In this document: positions 11,491 to 22,837 of the stretch, piece after piece
How the letters are laid out: every line of letters begins with the position of its first letter
How positions within the stretch are numbered: position 1 is the first letter of the stretch
Origin: Telmatactis stephensoni
Lineage: Eukaryota > Cnidaria > Anthozoa > Actiniaria > Isophelliidae
Direction of reading: 5' to 3'
Length of the DNA stretch: 64,000 nucleotides
NCBI GenBank assembly: GCA_029948255.1
Contig: JALIZF010001612.1
Span: forward strand, 372,001 to 436,000
Notes under the pieces: model-generated
Databases searched by the model: none
The model's input: the letters and a program-made list of their open reading frames with translations, nothing else
What the model was told of the DNA's origin: nothing
Made by a program: the position numbers and the translations under genes

Positions 11491-11945
11491 TTTGGGGGTC
11501 AAAATATGGTTAGTCATGTTTGCATATTTCAAGGCTTCAATATTAAGTTTGCAATTTCAGAATTCAAAGTCATTTTTCAAAAAGTAAAGCTGAGAGAGTG
11601 CTTGTTGTTTACTTGAAGTTTTTTTTTGTATCCACGTGATGGGAAACTTTTGTGGATTATGATAATAAAAAATTGAAAGTAAAAAATAAACCGTTTAGAG
11701 CAGAGTTTTCGCGGGAGATGTAGTTTAACCTCTTTGGGATCAAAAATCGTACGGCCATACCCTTTCAAAGGGTCTTGTATCTTTCATAGTATATATTATA
11801 CTTTTTAGAATTTCTGTCGATCATGTCGGTACATTTGCTTCAGATTGTGATTTACAATCAAATGTGAAGTTCTTTTAACTTGAAATGGGGATATGACTTA
11901 CTATTGATTTATGTGTGGTTGGTTGTTCATGCCGAGTACGTTTGC
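11491..11945. other. Non-coding interval between protease exons and the hAT insertion
   Basis: No coding signal was found on either strand. It is either an intron or the upstream region of the C48 protease gene. It ends at the hexamer GTTTGC, the left copy of the probable target duplication of the hAT element. Confidence 0.45.
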
Positions 11946-12147
11946 CAGGGTTCGTACAAGAAAAGGGATGTTCAAATTCAAGGACTTTTCAGCACTTTCA
12001 AGGTCCAATCTTACAAAATATAAGGACTATTTTGAAAAGGTTTTAGTTAAACTCAACTTATTCATTTTCTAATCAACTGTCATATCTACAGTAGGTACAC
12101 TTTCTAAGTGTATTACTCTAACATAAAACTATAGTTCATCGTAAATG

Positions 12148-14765
12148 TCAAATGGCTCTTAACTCGGACGCTTTCTTCTTAATCTCATCATCAACCTGCT
12201 TTATAATCTGAAGTTTCTTGCTTTCAGCTTTAGCCCACAAAGCATTTGCTGCAGAGAGAATTTCCAGCTTTCCCTTTCTTTCTGCTTCAAGAGAACTCTT
12301 CCTCGAATTTTCTTCAAGGCTGGCTTGATCAACACTCAGTCGCTTGCGCTTTGCCCGAAGGGCCTCTAATTCATCTTCCAAACATTTACGCTTCCTGTTC
12401 ACCTCTCCTTCTGCCTTCTCCTTTTGTAGTTCTCTTAGATAACTCTCATAACGAGATCTGGATGCTGCTGCTGACTTTAAAAGCTCTTTATTTACCACAA
12501 CATTTTGGATTCCACCAACTGAGCGAATGTGATCACAGATAACCCTTTGTGACACATAGCCTTTTTCTGAGAGGTTTTCCACTTCTATGCATCGATTAAT
12601 TGAAAACCCTCTCTCCACTGAAGCCTGACCATGTGAAATCAACAATACCAATTTGACCACTTTCCAAATTTTGGCATATTCTTGTTTACCATTGAAGAAA
12701 CTATAGTAAAAGACATCTCAACGCTCTTTGCTGATATCATAGTCTTTGAACTTTGATGTGTTTGATGCTACAACGTCATTAATAAAACTATTGTATTGCC
12801 ACTTGATATTATCACATTCATTCTCTTTAATGCGTTTTAAGTCGACAAGACAACCAAGTAACCTTTGAAGTTGCTTTTTAATGTTACTTGGTGAGGTTAT
12901 CATTCTTCGTGGATCAAGACATGCTGCATGGCGGGTAAAAGGGTATTTGAGAGGCGCTTTCTCTAAAATCTTCTTACATATAGCAACGAGGCAGTTCTTG
13001 CAGCTTAAACGGAACTCCATCTTTTGCAGATCACTTGTTTGTGACTTACGTAAGGCCCTTTCTGTACTAAAACCAATGTCAATCTTACTACGCTCACTTT
13101 GATGTAGTGAGTCGTCATTTACATCAAACTTCGCCATCTTTTCTGCAGTTGTCAAAAGCTGAATTTGTTCCTCCTTGCAATATCGCGATAAAAGACTTTT
13201 TAGTAGGTTGAATACATCTGTAGATAAGAATGGAACCATAGGCTGATCTGTTTGGTAACGCAAAAGGAAAGGTGTGACTTCATTTGCAACTGATAAAGCA
13301 AACTGAAGCTTTGCTTCAATCAACTTATCTCTGCACGCTTCCCTGGTCGTTTGATATGACTTACAATCTGGCTTGGAATTTCTTTCATCAACAGCTTTTA
13401 CAAATTCTTTTAAATTGGGTAGGACTTCTAAGGCTCTCTGTAAAACATTGCTATTTTCCACCCATCGTGTTTTACAAAATTTCAAAGGCATAGATGGAAC
13501 TTCACCCAAAAGCTTCTCTAAGTCATCTCTTCGTGCAGGGGAATCCTTGAAAAGTTTGTAAAAGCTAGTTAAAGTGTCTGCTAGGGCCCAGCTTGTGGTC
13601 TCAATTCCCCTTTTATAGGCACCATGGATGACATGTAGTCCACAGCTTCCTATGTTGATTAGGTGTATGTTATTTTCAAGAGCCATGTTTTCTTCAAATG
13701 CTTTGAAAAATTTCCAGTTCACTGCTGGACCATCCATTGAAACTTGTAGTACTCCTCGTCTTGGAAGAGTATCTGTTAAATTGTTCAAATCTCTTAGAAG
13801 ATCATTAGCTGTGGCATGTCCCATACACTCTGAGCCAAAGTACCTTGTTTCAACATTATCGGTATTCCAAAATCTGACATAGGCATCTAACTGTTTTTTC
13901 TGATTTTTTTGATTTAAGCTTTCATCAAAAAGCAATACATAGCCATCTTCATTTTCTGTTATCCTTTCTGTGAGGCACTGATGGAAGTATGGAGCTAGGC
14001 CATAGTTTGTCATATAAGATGCTTTCTTCTCACCACATTGAAATGCCTTTGCGATAGCACTATCAGGAAACATTCTTTCAAATAGGAGGCCTAAAAAGGA
14101 GTTACACATCATTTAATATCTACATATATACAATCAAAATACAAGCACAAATCACATACTATTATTTTGACAAGAATGGTAGGACCAATGCGATGCAGAC
14201 ATCTTCAAACACCATAAAACCTCTGCTTTTAATGTATCATCCTTGGTAACAAAAGAATCTAAACTTGACTTCGGTTTGCTTTGGCCTGAATTCATCTGAA
14301 CTGTACATGAACTTCCCTGAGTTGTAGAGGTATCTCCAGTTGGATTTGTTGAAGATTTGTTTTTTTGCTGGGCAAAGAAACTGCTTATTGATGTTGCTGT
14401 AAACATAAATGCAGCAAAAATACAAATGACCAACGAAAAAATATACCATTGATTAGGCAAGAATGAATGACAACTAAGGAAACTAGTTTTTGGTTAATTA
14501 TATGAAAATTCATAATTCAATGAGAAGTCTGTATCGAAAATATATCAATATTGAAATGTTTGCAATATTATAGACAATTAACAAAAAACTTACATGCTTC
14601 TAAATTGCCCATGGCTTTAACGTGTGCTGCTGACTTGGAATGGCTTGTTAAAGCAGACTCTCCCATGCTTGAAATACTAAAAGATTTCATGCAGACACGA
14701 CATCGCGCCAAAAAAATATCTTGCGATACCTTAAGCAGCCAAGGGCGCCAACAATCCTTTACCAA
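12148..14765 (-). pseudogene. hAT-family transposase with one in-frame stop
   Basis: The enzyme would cut and paste its element between the CAGGG ends. Three exons are visible. The first (from about 14765) encodes a BED-like zinc finger with CRVC and a downstream H-x6-H (SHSKSAAH). The second (about 14403-14152) has TSISSFFAQQ and ends in SHWSYHSCQNN. The long third exon starts near 14112 with NSFLGLLFERMFPDSAIA. Probable catalytic acids lie in VLLFDESLNQK and VSMDGPAVNW. The C-terminal dimerisation motif LVLLISHGQASVERGFS is the hAT hallmark. A TGA at 12718-12720 interrupts the frame between SKER and DVFYYSFFNG; the frame is otherwise open on both sides to 12148, so one nonsense change, plausibly CGA to TGA, inactivates it. 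Confidence 0.8.
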
Positions 14766-15008
14766 CCACGCATCATTAAATTTACACTTCCCTATTGGTT
14801 TATTCTTATGTAAATGGACACGACCTGTCGAAGCTCAAAGTGACGCCATTTTGTCCCAGCTACTCTCCCCAGGCTATGCACATCATAACCTTACACAGAA
14901 ACCCCAAATTTGTCATCGTTGAAATTATAAGAGTTTGTTTAACTAAATATTTCGCTTTTATTAGGATAATTCAAACAATACAAGCAAACATATCTGAAAA
15001 GAAGATTT
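14766..15008. promoter_or_regulatory. Spacer between transposase and F-box genes
   Basis: A 243-bp non-coding gap inside the hAT element separates the transposase 5' end from the stop of the F-box gene. Both genes read on the minus strand, so it should hold the transposase promoter and the F-box 3' untranslated region. No TATA-like box was assigned. Confidence 0.3.
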
Positions 15009-15734
15009 TCAGTATAACAGATGACAATAGTCCTCAACTTCTACAATTCTCTCTGGGCCATTCAAAGTAGCTGTGGCAATGAATTCGATCTCATGATCCA
15101 TTAACTGGTGACCACGAATGTCCAGCAAGACAGTGTTATTATTGTATTTGAGCATTTCTAAAATGCATGACAAAGATAGAGCTTCTGGTACATGAGCTAC
15201 ATCTACTACTTTTATATTTCTGTGCTGTTTGAATTGTGAGTCTTTAAAAGTATTTTCTGATATACCTGTTGAACACTGGAGAAGAAATATGTTCAAGACT
15301 TCACAAGTTGATGCGACCAGTTCATATAGAGAGTCAGCTAGTACGCAATTACTCACATCAAGGTAGCGCAAGAATCGTATATTTAGATCAGTTAAACATA
15401 TGGTACAAGTTCCGTTGAAGCTTATGTAAGACAAAGTCAATTCTTCTAAGCATCTGCACCTCTTTAAAACGATATTAATATCATCCCAATTCAAGAAGCA
15501 ACATTCGTTCAGCAGTACAGAATGTGTCCATGGAAACACAAAATCCTGTAATGTCTTTAGGGTGACTGATCGCCTCCAATTAAAATCGACAATATTCCAT
15601 AAATTTGCACAGTGAATCAATTGATGCCACTTTTTGCAGACCAAGGTGACAACAGCTATCCTCTCAAAAACTGTTAAATGTTTAAATATCTCCAAAAGAA
15701 CAACATCTGGTAGGGGAAATGCAGCTTGGTCCAT
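15009..15734 (-). CDS. F-box protein with leucine-rich-repeat-like C-terminus, cargo of the hAT element
   Basis: F-box proteins are substrate adaptors of SCF ubiquitin ligases and bind SKP1. The 241-residue frame from the preferred start (MDQAAFPLPD, 15734) has a canonical F-box at residues 4-45: LPDVVLLEIFKHLTVFERI, then VCKKWHQLIHCANLW. After it come irregular leucine-rich-repeat-like segments such as CRCLEELTLSYISF and RFLRYLDVSNCVLA. An ATG 17 codons upstream (15785) is also in frame but adds no domain. The gene lies wholly between the hAT termini, in the transposase orientation, without introns or damage. It may help the transposon by redirecting host ubiquitination, or be a captured host gene; both are inference. 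Confidence 0.8.
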   Translation of the reverse strand: MDQAAFPLPDVVLLEIFKHLTVFERIAVVTLVCKKWHQLIHCANLWNIVDFNWRRSVTLKTLQDFVFPWTHSVLLNECCFLNWDDINIVLKRCRCLEELTLSYISFNGTCTICLTDLNIRFLRYLDVSNCVLADSLYELVASTCEVLNIFLLQCSTGISENTFKDSQFKQHRNIKVVDVAHVPEALSLSCILEMLKYNNNTVLLDIRGHQLMDHEIEFIATATLNGPERIVEVEDYCHLLY

Positions 15735-16075
15735 TTTGAATTCTGAGAAATGACAAGCTTTGTATTGGCAATATCTACTACGCATGACTAAAAACTCACG
15801 TGATAATAGAACACAGGTATCCCAACTTAAAATTTCTATATTTCGCGTTTCTGTTCGAGTTTTTTTCGTTCTATATTTCCATAAAAATCATGAGAACAAA
15901 GCTGAATTTCCAAAGAATACCAATGGAAAATTCATAACATTTATCGTAATTTCAAGAGCTGAACATTCAAGTACATTCAAGCACCAACTTTGTTATTCAA
16001 GCACTTTCAAGGCCTTGAATTTTTATTTTTGAATTCAAGCATTTTCAAGGACTTTCAAGGCTTGTACGAACCCTG
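15735..16075. repeat. Right subterminal region of the hAT element
   Basis: This 340-bp stretch upstream of the F-box gene contains several copies of the motif (C)ACTTTCAAGG and CATTCAAG, mirrored at the left end (11970-12010). It probably combines transposase-binding sites with the F-box promoter. Confidence 0.5.
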
Positions 16076-16402
16076 GTTTGCCCTTGGTCCTTGAGGTTTT
16101 CTCACATATCTGCTAGTAAAAACAAACTAATCATTGTTTCGCTTGTCTATGCACTGTTTCCTCACTAGTTAGTATATTAAGTATGTTTAATTTGTATCTA
16201 TAAGTTAGGACAGCTAGTGTATATAATTAAGCCTGATCTTCCTCAATAAACATACACCTTTGATTTTGTTCCGAAATTGTGGCAAGTGTAGATAATCTTC
16301 ATAAGGGGCTATTTTTGGAAGCATGGTATTCGGTTTACGACATCGTCATTCCAGATATTTACCGCGCAACGTACATAGACCTTTCGTTGACACATTTCAT
16401 AC

Positions 16403-19400
16403 CTCGTTTTCAACGACCTTTGTTTCTTCTTTCTCTACCCCTGCGTCATTCTCGTCTGGAGTGGACAAATCCTGATTGATGGAAATATAAACGGTGCTTA
16501 TAGATAAGCATGCATAACACCCTTCATAGATGTGGGTGAGGTGTGGGTGACAACTTTCCTACCCCATTTCCAAAGACCTCTGTCTCCTCCACTTTTACCG
16601 CCTCATTACAATTATTCTTGTCTGGAGTTGATGAATCCTGATTAAATGGTAAAATTACAATGTTTGACACTTTTGAACCAAACTTCAAAGGCAAGGGCAC
16701 GGTGATAAATATGAATGCCATTTTACCCTCACCTTTATCTGACTCTGGCTGAACGAGTCTGCTGAAGTGTTCGTAAATGAGAACTCGTCGATTTCATTCA
16801 TGATAAGGGATGTACCAGAGGACAAAGTTATCTATAAGAAAGAATATTCGTGTCATCATATAGGTACATGAAAGCATATAATAGTCATGAGCGTAGACAA
16901 GATGCTAAAACAAGTTCGAGTTTGAGTTTGCAATGGATAGGGTGTTTTACATGTCGAATGAATCCTCCAGTTTAGAGTTCCTTTTTGGTCAGGCTTAGCC
17001 TCGATTACGCAAAATTTATTCCGCTATAGAATGTTTGAAACAGCCCATGGAAGGGATGGAGCTAATGAACGAACAGAGAAAATACTTTAGAATTCAACGG
17101 GGATTTTGCGAAGCCTAAGCAAAACGAATTTCGAAACTGGTCTATTACTTATGTGTATAGTAACAGTAGCCTGGATGATTCTTCTGTTTTGTGTCTTTCA
17201 AGGAGAAGAGGGCAAAAATTATCCCAGCTATCAGGGACAAATTGCATCCTACAAACACCTACATCATACTATTCAATTAAAAAGTGCACATAGCTGAAAG
17301 ACGTGAGTATCAACACAAGTATACCTGCTCCGTTGTTGTAACAGTACTTAGGGCTTTAGGACGGACTACTTCCTCCAAAGTTGGAGCTATAGCCGTTTGC
17401 ATCTTTGTTTCCTGTAGATAATGTGTGGAATTTTGTAACAGTATGATTAAATCTCGCATAAGACTTATTAAACATCGAGCAATCTCATATTTGGGTGCTA
17501 CCAAAACTAAGGCTTTCCTCCCTCAAGACATTTCTTTGTTCACATCCCTAACCCAAACACTCTTGAGAATGGTGTTCGAAGCCACATAACGTCGAGACTT
17601 GTCGTTTTGTAATTAATTCCCCCATAATTGTGTTTTAAAATACCAAAGTTAAATAAATGTTCTTGAAATTTTTATTGTTATATATGAGTGTTTTGTCGCA
17701 AAATTTACATACCCTTGTTTGCCGTTGTTGATCCGCGATGTAACTGGTATCGTCTAAGTCAGCAGTGTCCTTGGATAACGAAATAATGGATATTTAAAAG
17801 ATGTTAAAAAAGCATAACTGGCTCTTATCAAAATTGACCTACTTACCAAGGACTGACTTCCCAAATACTCTGTTTTGAGGGATTTAACTTCTTCTTCCAG
17901 AAATTTAATTCGCTACACATGAAATAGATGTATGCAAGTCATGGCTGACTAGTTTTTGTCGTAAAAATGATAGAAAAGAAAGGGAAAGGAAAATGGAAGG
18001 AACTAGAAATTAAGGAAAACAAGCTGATGTGATTATACCCTGCGAACAAAGCCTCCCTTTAATTTTCTCTTTTGTAGTCTAAAAAAGCAAAAGGTAGCTT
18101 TGCTTCTAGGGTAACTCATGCATCAATAGCCAACCCACTATAACTACTATCCAACCTATATGTCATACTTGTTCGCTTTTTATTCTTTCTTGGTGTTCCC
18201 TCTCTTTGAGCATGTCTATGACATAACACAGCTCATTTCGTTCATGTTGCAGCTGTAAAATTAGAAGAATGACTGAGAATGTATAACAACTCCCTTAATC
18301 ATAAACGCCGGTAAGCACTTTTAGTGCTTTTATATCGAAATTCCTTGAAAAGTAGTAATAGATTTTACTTTCCCGTACATACTTTCTGGCTGAGAAGGAC
18401 ATAATAATTATTGGCACTGGGCTTTTGAGAAGTACTAACAAGAAGGGTTGCATTAAGGAACACACAAACACACACATATAACTTGCCTTCTCAGCTTTTT
18501 CCTTGAGCTGACTGTGTTCAGCCCTCATATCTTCAAGCTCTTTTTTTAAACTTCGAAGATTCGCCTGATGCTACATAAGAAAGGTTAAACGCGTAAATTA
18601 ATACTTATGGAACTAGAAAAATGGTTTTCATTAACACGTGGAACAGCGATAAAAAATAATAAGGTGTAAAATGGTGCGCAGAAAGTTACACACAATCAGT
18701 CAAAGTACTATTGAATTTGGAATTAGCCGTGCAGAAACCTAAAAATCATGAAACCATGGTCAGTCATTGTCATAAGTTGAGGAGTACTTGATTTTACATA
18801 AAAAGGTTGGGTCACAAAAGGAAAAAAATAAAGGGAAAGCAAAGAGATACTTTGTGGTCATAAATTTCATGTCATAAGATCTGTAAGGTTACTCGAGTGT
18901 CAACTCAGTTATGTAGGCACAATCACCAGAACTGAGCTAAAAATCCTTGTTTTCAAATTCCAAACGTCTACAGTATTGTTGTATTGTAAATTTTGCGGGA
19001 ACTGATGTAAGAAGAAAACCACAAGGCACGAATGGACCCGGATAACACATTATTTTTAATATTTTCTTTTGCGTCTTACTCAAAGCAAGCTACTGTTACT
19101 CTCTAATATTAGTATTAGTACCGTCTAACATTCCTCCACTTATATTCTGCGGATTTTTCATTTGCAATCTTTGATGTAAGTTGATTTCCTTGGGTAATAC
19201 AAACAATTTAATCCCAAACACTATTCAAGCACCTCGTTGTTGTTTTTCTCTAAAAGGCGCTTTGTTTCTTGTTCCCTCAATAGATCTCTTCGTAATCTTT
19301 CGTTCTCGCGCTGAAGTAACAAACAAAATATATTAATATGCATCCCTATTTTTTATCCTATTTTTTGCAGTGGCTGCGGAAGCGCTCCCCCTCCCCCCTT

Positions 19401-20684
19401 TGTACCGTTATTTTGATGGGGTGAGAAGCAGACACAAACACGCACACACATCCACAAAATTTCTGATCTTCTGCATCATATTTGCATTCTTTATGTCGCC
19501 TCTTTCCAGGCATTTTTTCATCGGAATTTTACATTTTGAAAGCAATTCCAAACGCATTTATTGCAATTGCGCTTTGTACTCGGAAAAACTAACTACACAC
19601 CTTGCTTTGTTACTGAATGCAAATGCAACCCCTTTTTTAAACCAAGCACGCTACGGACCTGAAAATTGTCAATACAGGCTGTTTGACCCCATCCTCCCAT
19701 CCATGCCCATCCCCCCAAATGACTTATTGCTTCCGCCAACCCTGTCATTTTCACCAGAAGTCAGTTAAGAATACCTGGTAGAGATGGTGGTGTTCTACAC
19801 TGGCGTCCATCACTTCGTTACCCTTCTTCCCTTTTCCCTGTTTGAAAGCAAACAAGTTTATTTTAATACCGGGATTTGAAATAGAAACCGACTCGAAATA
19901 CGGAAATTCACCACACATGGATTTCATAATTGCATAATTTCATTCCATACATCACCTTATTTAGCTGAGCTACAGTTTTTTCTTTGGAGAGAAGTTTACA
20001 AAGGTTTTCATGGATTTCGTCCTCAGTCATGGTCAAGGGTGTGATCCACCTGAAGGTATGCTGGGAAATTTTTCCAGTTGTTGAATTAAATTCAGGCCCT
20101 CTCCGACCGATCTCCCTCACCATTTCAAAATTGCGCCTGCTTAAGGTCGCGATATTCTCAAACCTTCGCAGGTCCTAAAAAAGTGTGCAGTGCATAGTAA
20201 ATAGATGATTCCATTGCAAGTGGTAACGTCAGTCTAAGATTTAATATTTCTGATTATATATCTACATATGCTAAATCAAATTATTAAAGCACAATTCTTT
20301 CTATTGTAAATTGATTTTCAGGCTCGGATCTCTCTCTTATATAGGTACTTCCTTATGCGTTTACTCATCATTTCTAATATTGTTATATATTGATTGCCAC
20401 TATTTGCAATAATATTTAGGCATATGTATACTCACGTTCACGCTTCCATATCGCAGTTGGATGCTCTTTTTCCATTTGGATAGAATTTTACCATCGCTTG
20501 TGGGTTCATTTACTGAGGCATCACCTCCTTGAAGCTCAAAGAGTTTCGCTCTCATGTCCTCGACGGTATCCATGAAGGCTGGGGTAATATAAGGAGTTGG
20601 TTGATGTTTCTTTTCGCATGTTCCCGCAGTGGAACCCGGAGTAGCAGGAGCAATTTTGAGGAACGAATCGAAGTTAGCATACAT
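16403..20684 (-). CDS. Coiled-coil protein of unknown function, multi-exon (possible N-terminal half of the C48 protease)
   Basis: I do not recognise the family. Minus-strand exons, mostly phase 0, are at about 20684-20437 (start MYANFDSFLKIA), 20176-19955 (FENIATLSRRNFEMVREIG), 19839-19774, 19310-19234, 18570-18487, 18252-18169, 17912-17847, 17769-17713, 17411-17325, 16831-16733, 16637-16563 and 16471-16403. The middle exons are charged heptad-like coiled coil (RENERLRRDLLREQE; HQANLRSLKKELEDMRAEH; RIKFLEEEVKSLK). A small exon near 18080-18040 also fits but its phase is unclear. One intron uses a GC donor (AAG then GCAAGT at 18486). The last two exons are similar to each other. The final exon ends in a usable donor (GAG then GTATGA), so it may splice on to the C48 exons. 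Confidence 0.6.
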
Positions 20685-21321
20685 TTTTTCGCCGAATCAA
20701 ACAAGGAGAGAAGCAATTGTAGTGTCAGCAGTATATTCACGAGAGTACCGTCACATTTGTAAGAAAAAAACAGTTGTCGTCAGTTGGAAGTGGTGACTTG
20801 TTATACCTGACCCATAAATACATAACAAAGGCATTACGCAAATCGGATATTTCCTAAACGTTTGAATTTCCATGTAGGCGTTATCGTAAGATAATCATGA
20901 TAAGTCATTTAAAAGTGGTCAAGATGTTTTGTGGTGGGGAGAAATATTCCCGTGGTACAAGAGCAATAAAGGATGGATTGTTTGCACACCTCCACTTCAG
21001 TAAACTGTAGTAACGTCAAAAGAATCATAAAAAATGGCTTCTAATGGAGTTAAACGAGTGGATCAAAAATGCGTTCACAATTAGGTGAATTTTAATGTTT
21101 TTAAATTGGTATTTTGATAATAAAGCAAGGGTATTGCTTTACAGAGGACTTTTAGACTTACCGTCTCGGTCTGTGAATGACCACCCTTGTCATTTGGCCC
21201 ATAGGGCTTTCATGAGGACTGTCCTCTTTAATATCCACTGTTTCAGTGGCAAATCATGTGATTAAAAGCAGGGTTGATTGGTTAATTTTGTGGACTAGTC
21301 TCTTAAACAGCGAATAAACTA
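20685..21321. promoter_or_regulatory. Intergenic region between divergent genes, left part
   Basis: No coding signal. It lies upstream of the coiled-coil gene (minus) and, with 21972-22837, upstream of the DUF7869-type gene (plus), so a divergent promoter is expected here. The stretch at about 21210-21300 contains GGACTGTCC-like and GTGGACTAGTC-like sequence reminiscent of the modules in the long inverted repeats. No core promoter element was identified. Confidence 0.35.
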
Positions 21322-21971
21322 CTCAAGTATGTTAAGGCAAGGAATTTTGCTTCAACAGAAAAATTAACTTAAATAGTTTTAATGATGAGCAAGCATGATC
21401 ATATTTTGTCTTATGGGATATTTCATTGATCTTAACATTTTAAGGTATTTTTTGTGACCATCGACGTATCACGTGACATATGACGTCATAAATTACAATT
21501 TTCAAAATGGGCCAATGGGGAAAAAAGGAGGTGAATTTTTTTTGCTGTTTTAGTATCCTACTAATGACTTCTTCACAAAACTGCCCTCATCGCTGGTCCA
21601 CCTCTCTTGTATGAAGAGATAATATGGAAAACAGGTCACGTGACCTCATACTTTAGCTTATATCTCTTAAACCAAGAGAGATGGACCAGCGATGAGGGCA
21701 GTTTTGTAGAGAACACATTAATAGTGTACTAAAACAGCAAAAAGTGTTTCGCTTCCTCTTTTCCCCATTGGCCCATTTTGAAAATGGTAATTTGTAACAT
21801 CATAGGTCACGTGACACCTCGATAGTCACAAAATAAACCTTAAAATGTTAAGTTCAATGAAATATCCCATAACGCAAAATATGATCATGCTTGCTCATCA
21901 ATAAAGCTAGTTAAGGCAAAAAATAACTTTTTATCGTTTGTATCAAAAGTCCTGGCCTTAACATACTTGAG
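21322..21971. mobile_element. 650-bp foldback MITE with TA target duplication
   Basis: The whole element is close to palindromic. CTCAAGTATGTTAAGGC at 21322 is matched by GCCTTAACATACTTGAG ending at 21971. Further inside, GCATGATCATATTTTG, GATATTTCATTGA, ACGTGAC, GGGCCAATGGGG and CAGCGATGAGGGCAG all recur inverted. TA flanks both ends (21320-21321, 21972-21973). There is no coding capacity. A TA duplication fits a Tc1/mariner-related non-autonomous element. Confidence 0.85.
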
Positions 21972-22837
21972 TATAGCGGTGTCATTTAAGCGGGAAATAT
22001 GAATGTTAGTGCCATTATTAGTCTAGTTGCATTGAGTTCTGGCGCGTACTGTCAACAACATGAAGTTCTGTTTACGACTGTTTGTCTCAGTTTTTCTCAG
22101 TTGGATTGTGTGGTGTGCACTTTTATTTGGAAAAATTGAAATTATGAATCAGATGATACAACCGATGGCCATTTTAGTTAGGAATTCGAAGGTAAACTGA
22201 CTAAACTGCAGAGCTAGTTCTATTAATCGTCTAACATAGTTTTCATGTCAAGTGCTCATGTTTCAATTTAGAAACGCAACGAGAAAGTTATACAACAACC
22301 TCCGCCTGTTTTGCGACTTCAAGGAGGATGTGGCAAAAGCAAGTAAGTACACTGAATAGCAAGTTTTTCTGTACCGGGCCAAAAAACCTATCGTCGTTTG
22401 CTACGCCTGCCACAAATATTACCCGGATCGATAGATGACCCCATGCAAGGCATGTCATCAGGCATGTCAATTTGATGAATTGCCGTCACTTGTCAAGATT
22501 GGTAGACAGCATAGTTTGCCGGCTATGTTATCAGTCTTAGCAATGCGAGCCACAAAGCAAGTGTCATATATTAAAAGCAGGAAGATGGGATGCCCTGAGT
22601 AGTGATGGTGATGTGTGTCCACAACGATTCTTGTCTGATTATATATCAAGAATTTTAGATGCCTGCGTATCACAAAAGATAGATTAAAATGTAAATTCAT
22701 AGAATATTCCGATGCCAGGATAATGGCAAAGATACCTTTAAACTTTGCAAATCTACATTTGTGTTAAAGTTGGAGACTAATTGTTGAGTTATTTTGGGAC
22801 TGTACCATACCACAATGTTCTTTTCTCACAATTTCAG
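21972..22837. other. Upstream region of the DUF7869-type gene, possible 5' exons
   Basis: An open frame starting at an ATG near 22060 encodes a hydrophobic stretch (LFVSVFLSWIVWCALLFG) and ends at a GT donor near 22190. A second potential exon near 22272-22345 has good borders, but the reading phase into the exon at 22838 does not close, so I do not include them in the gene. The rest shows no coding signal. Confidence 0.35.

Larger units (their letters stand above)
11946..16075 (-). mobile_element. hAT-type DNA transposon (4.1 kb) carrying an F-box gene
   Basis: The termini are inverted repeats: CAGGGTTCGTACAAG at 11946 and CTTGTACGAACCCTG ending at 16075. Just inside both ends are runs of the subterminal motif (C)ACTTTCAAGG and TTCAAG on opposite strands. 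The hexamer GTTTGC flanks both ends (11940-11945, 16076-16081) and is the best target-duplication candidate; most hAT elements make 8 bp, though shorter variants are reported. Both genes, a transposase broken by one stop and an F-box protein, are on the minus strand. It sits between the coiled-coil exons and the C48 protease exons of the 27-kb unit. Confidence 0.85.
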
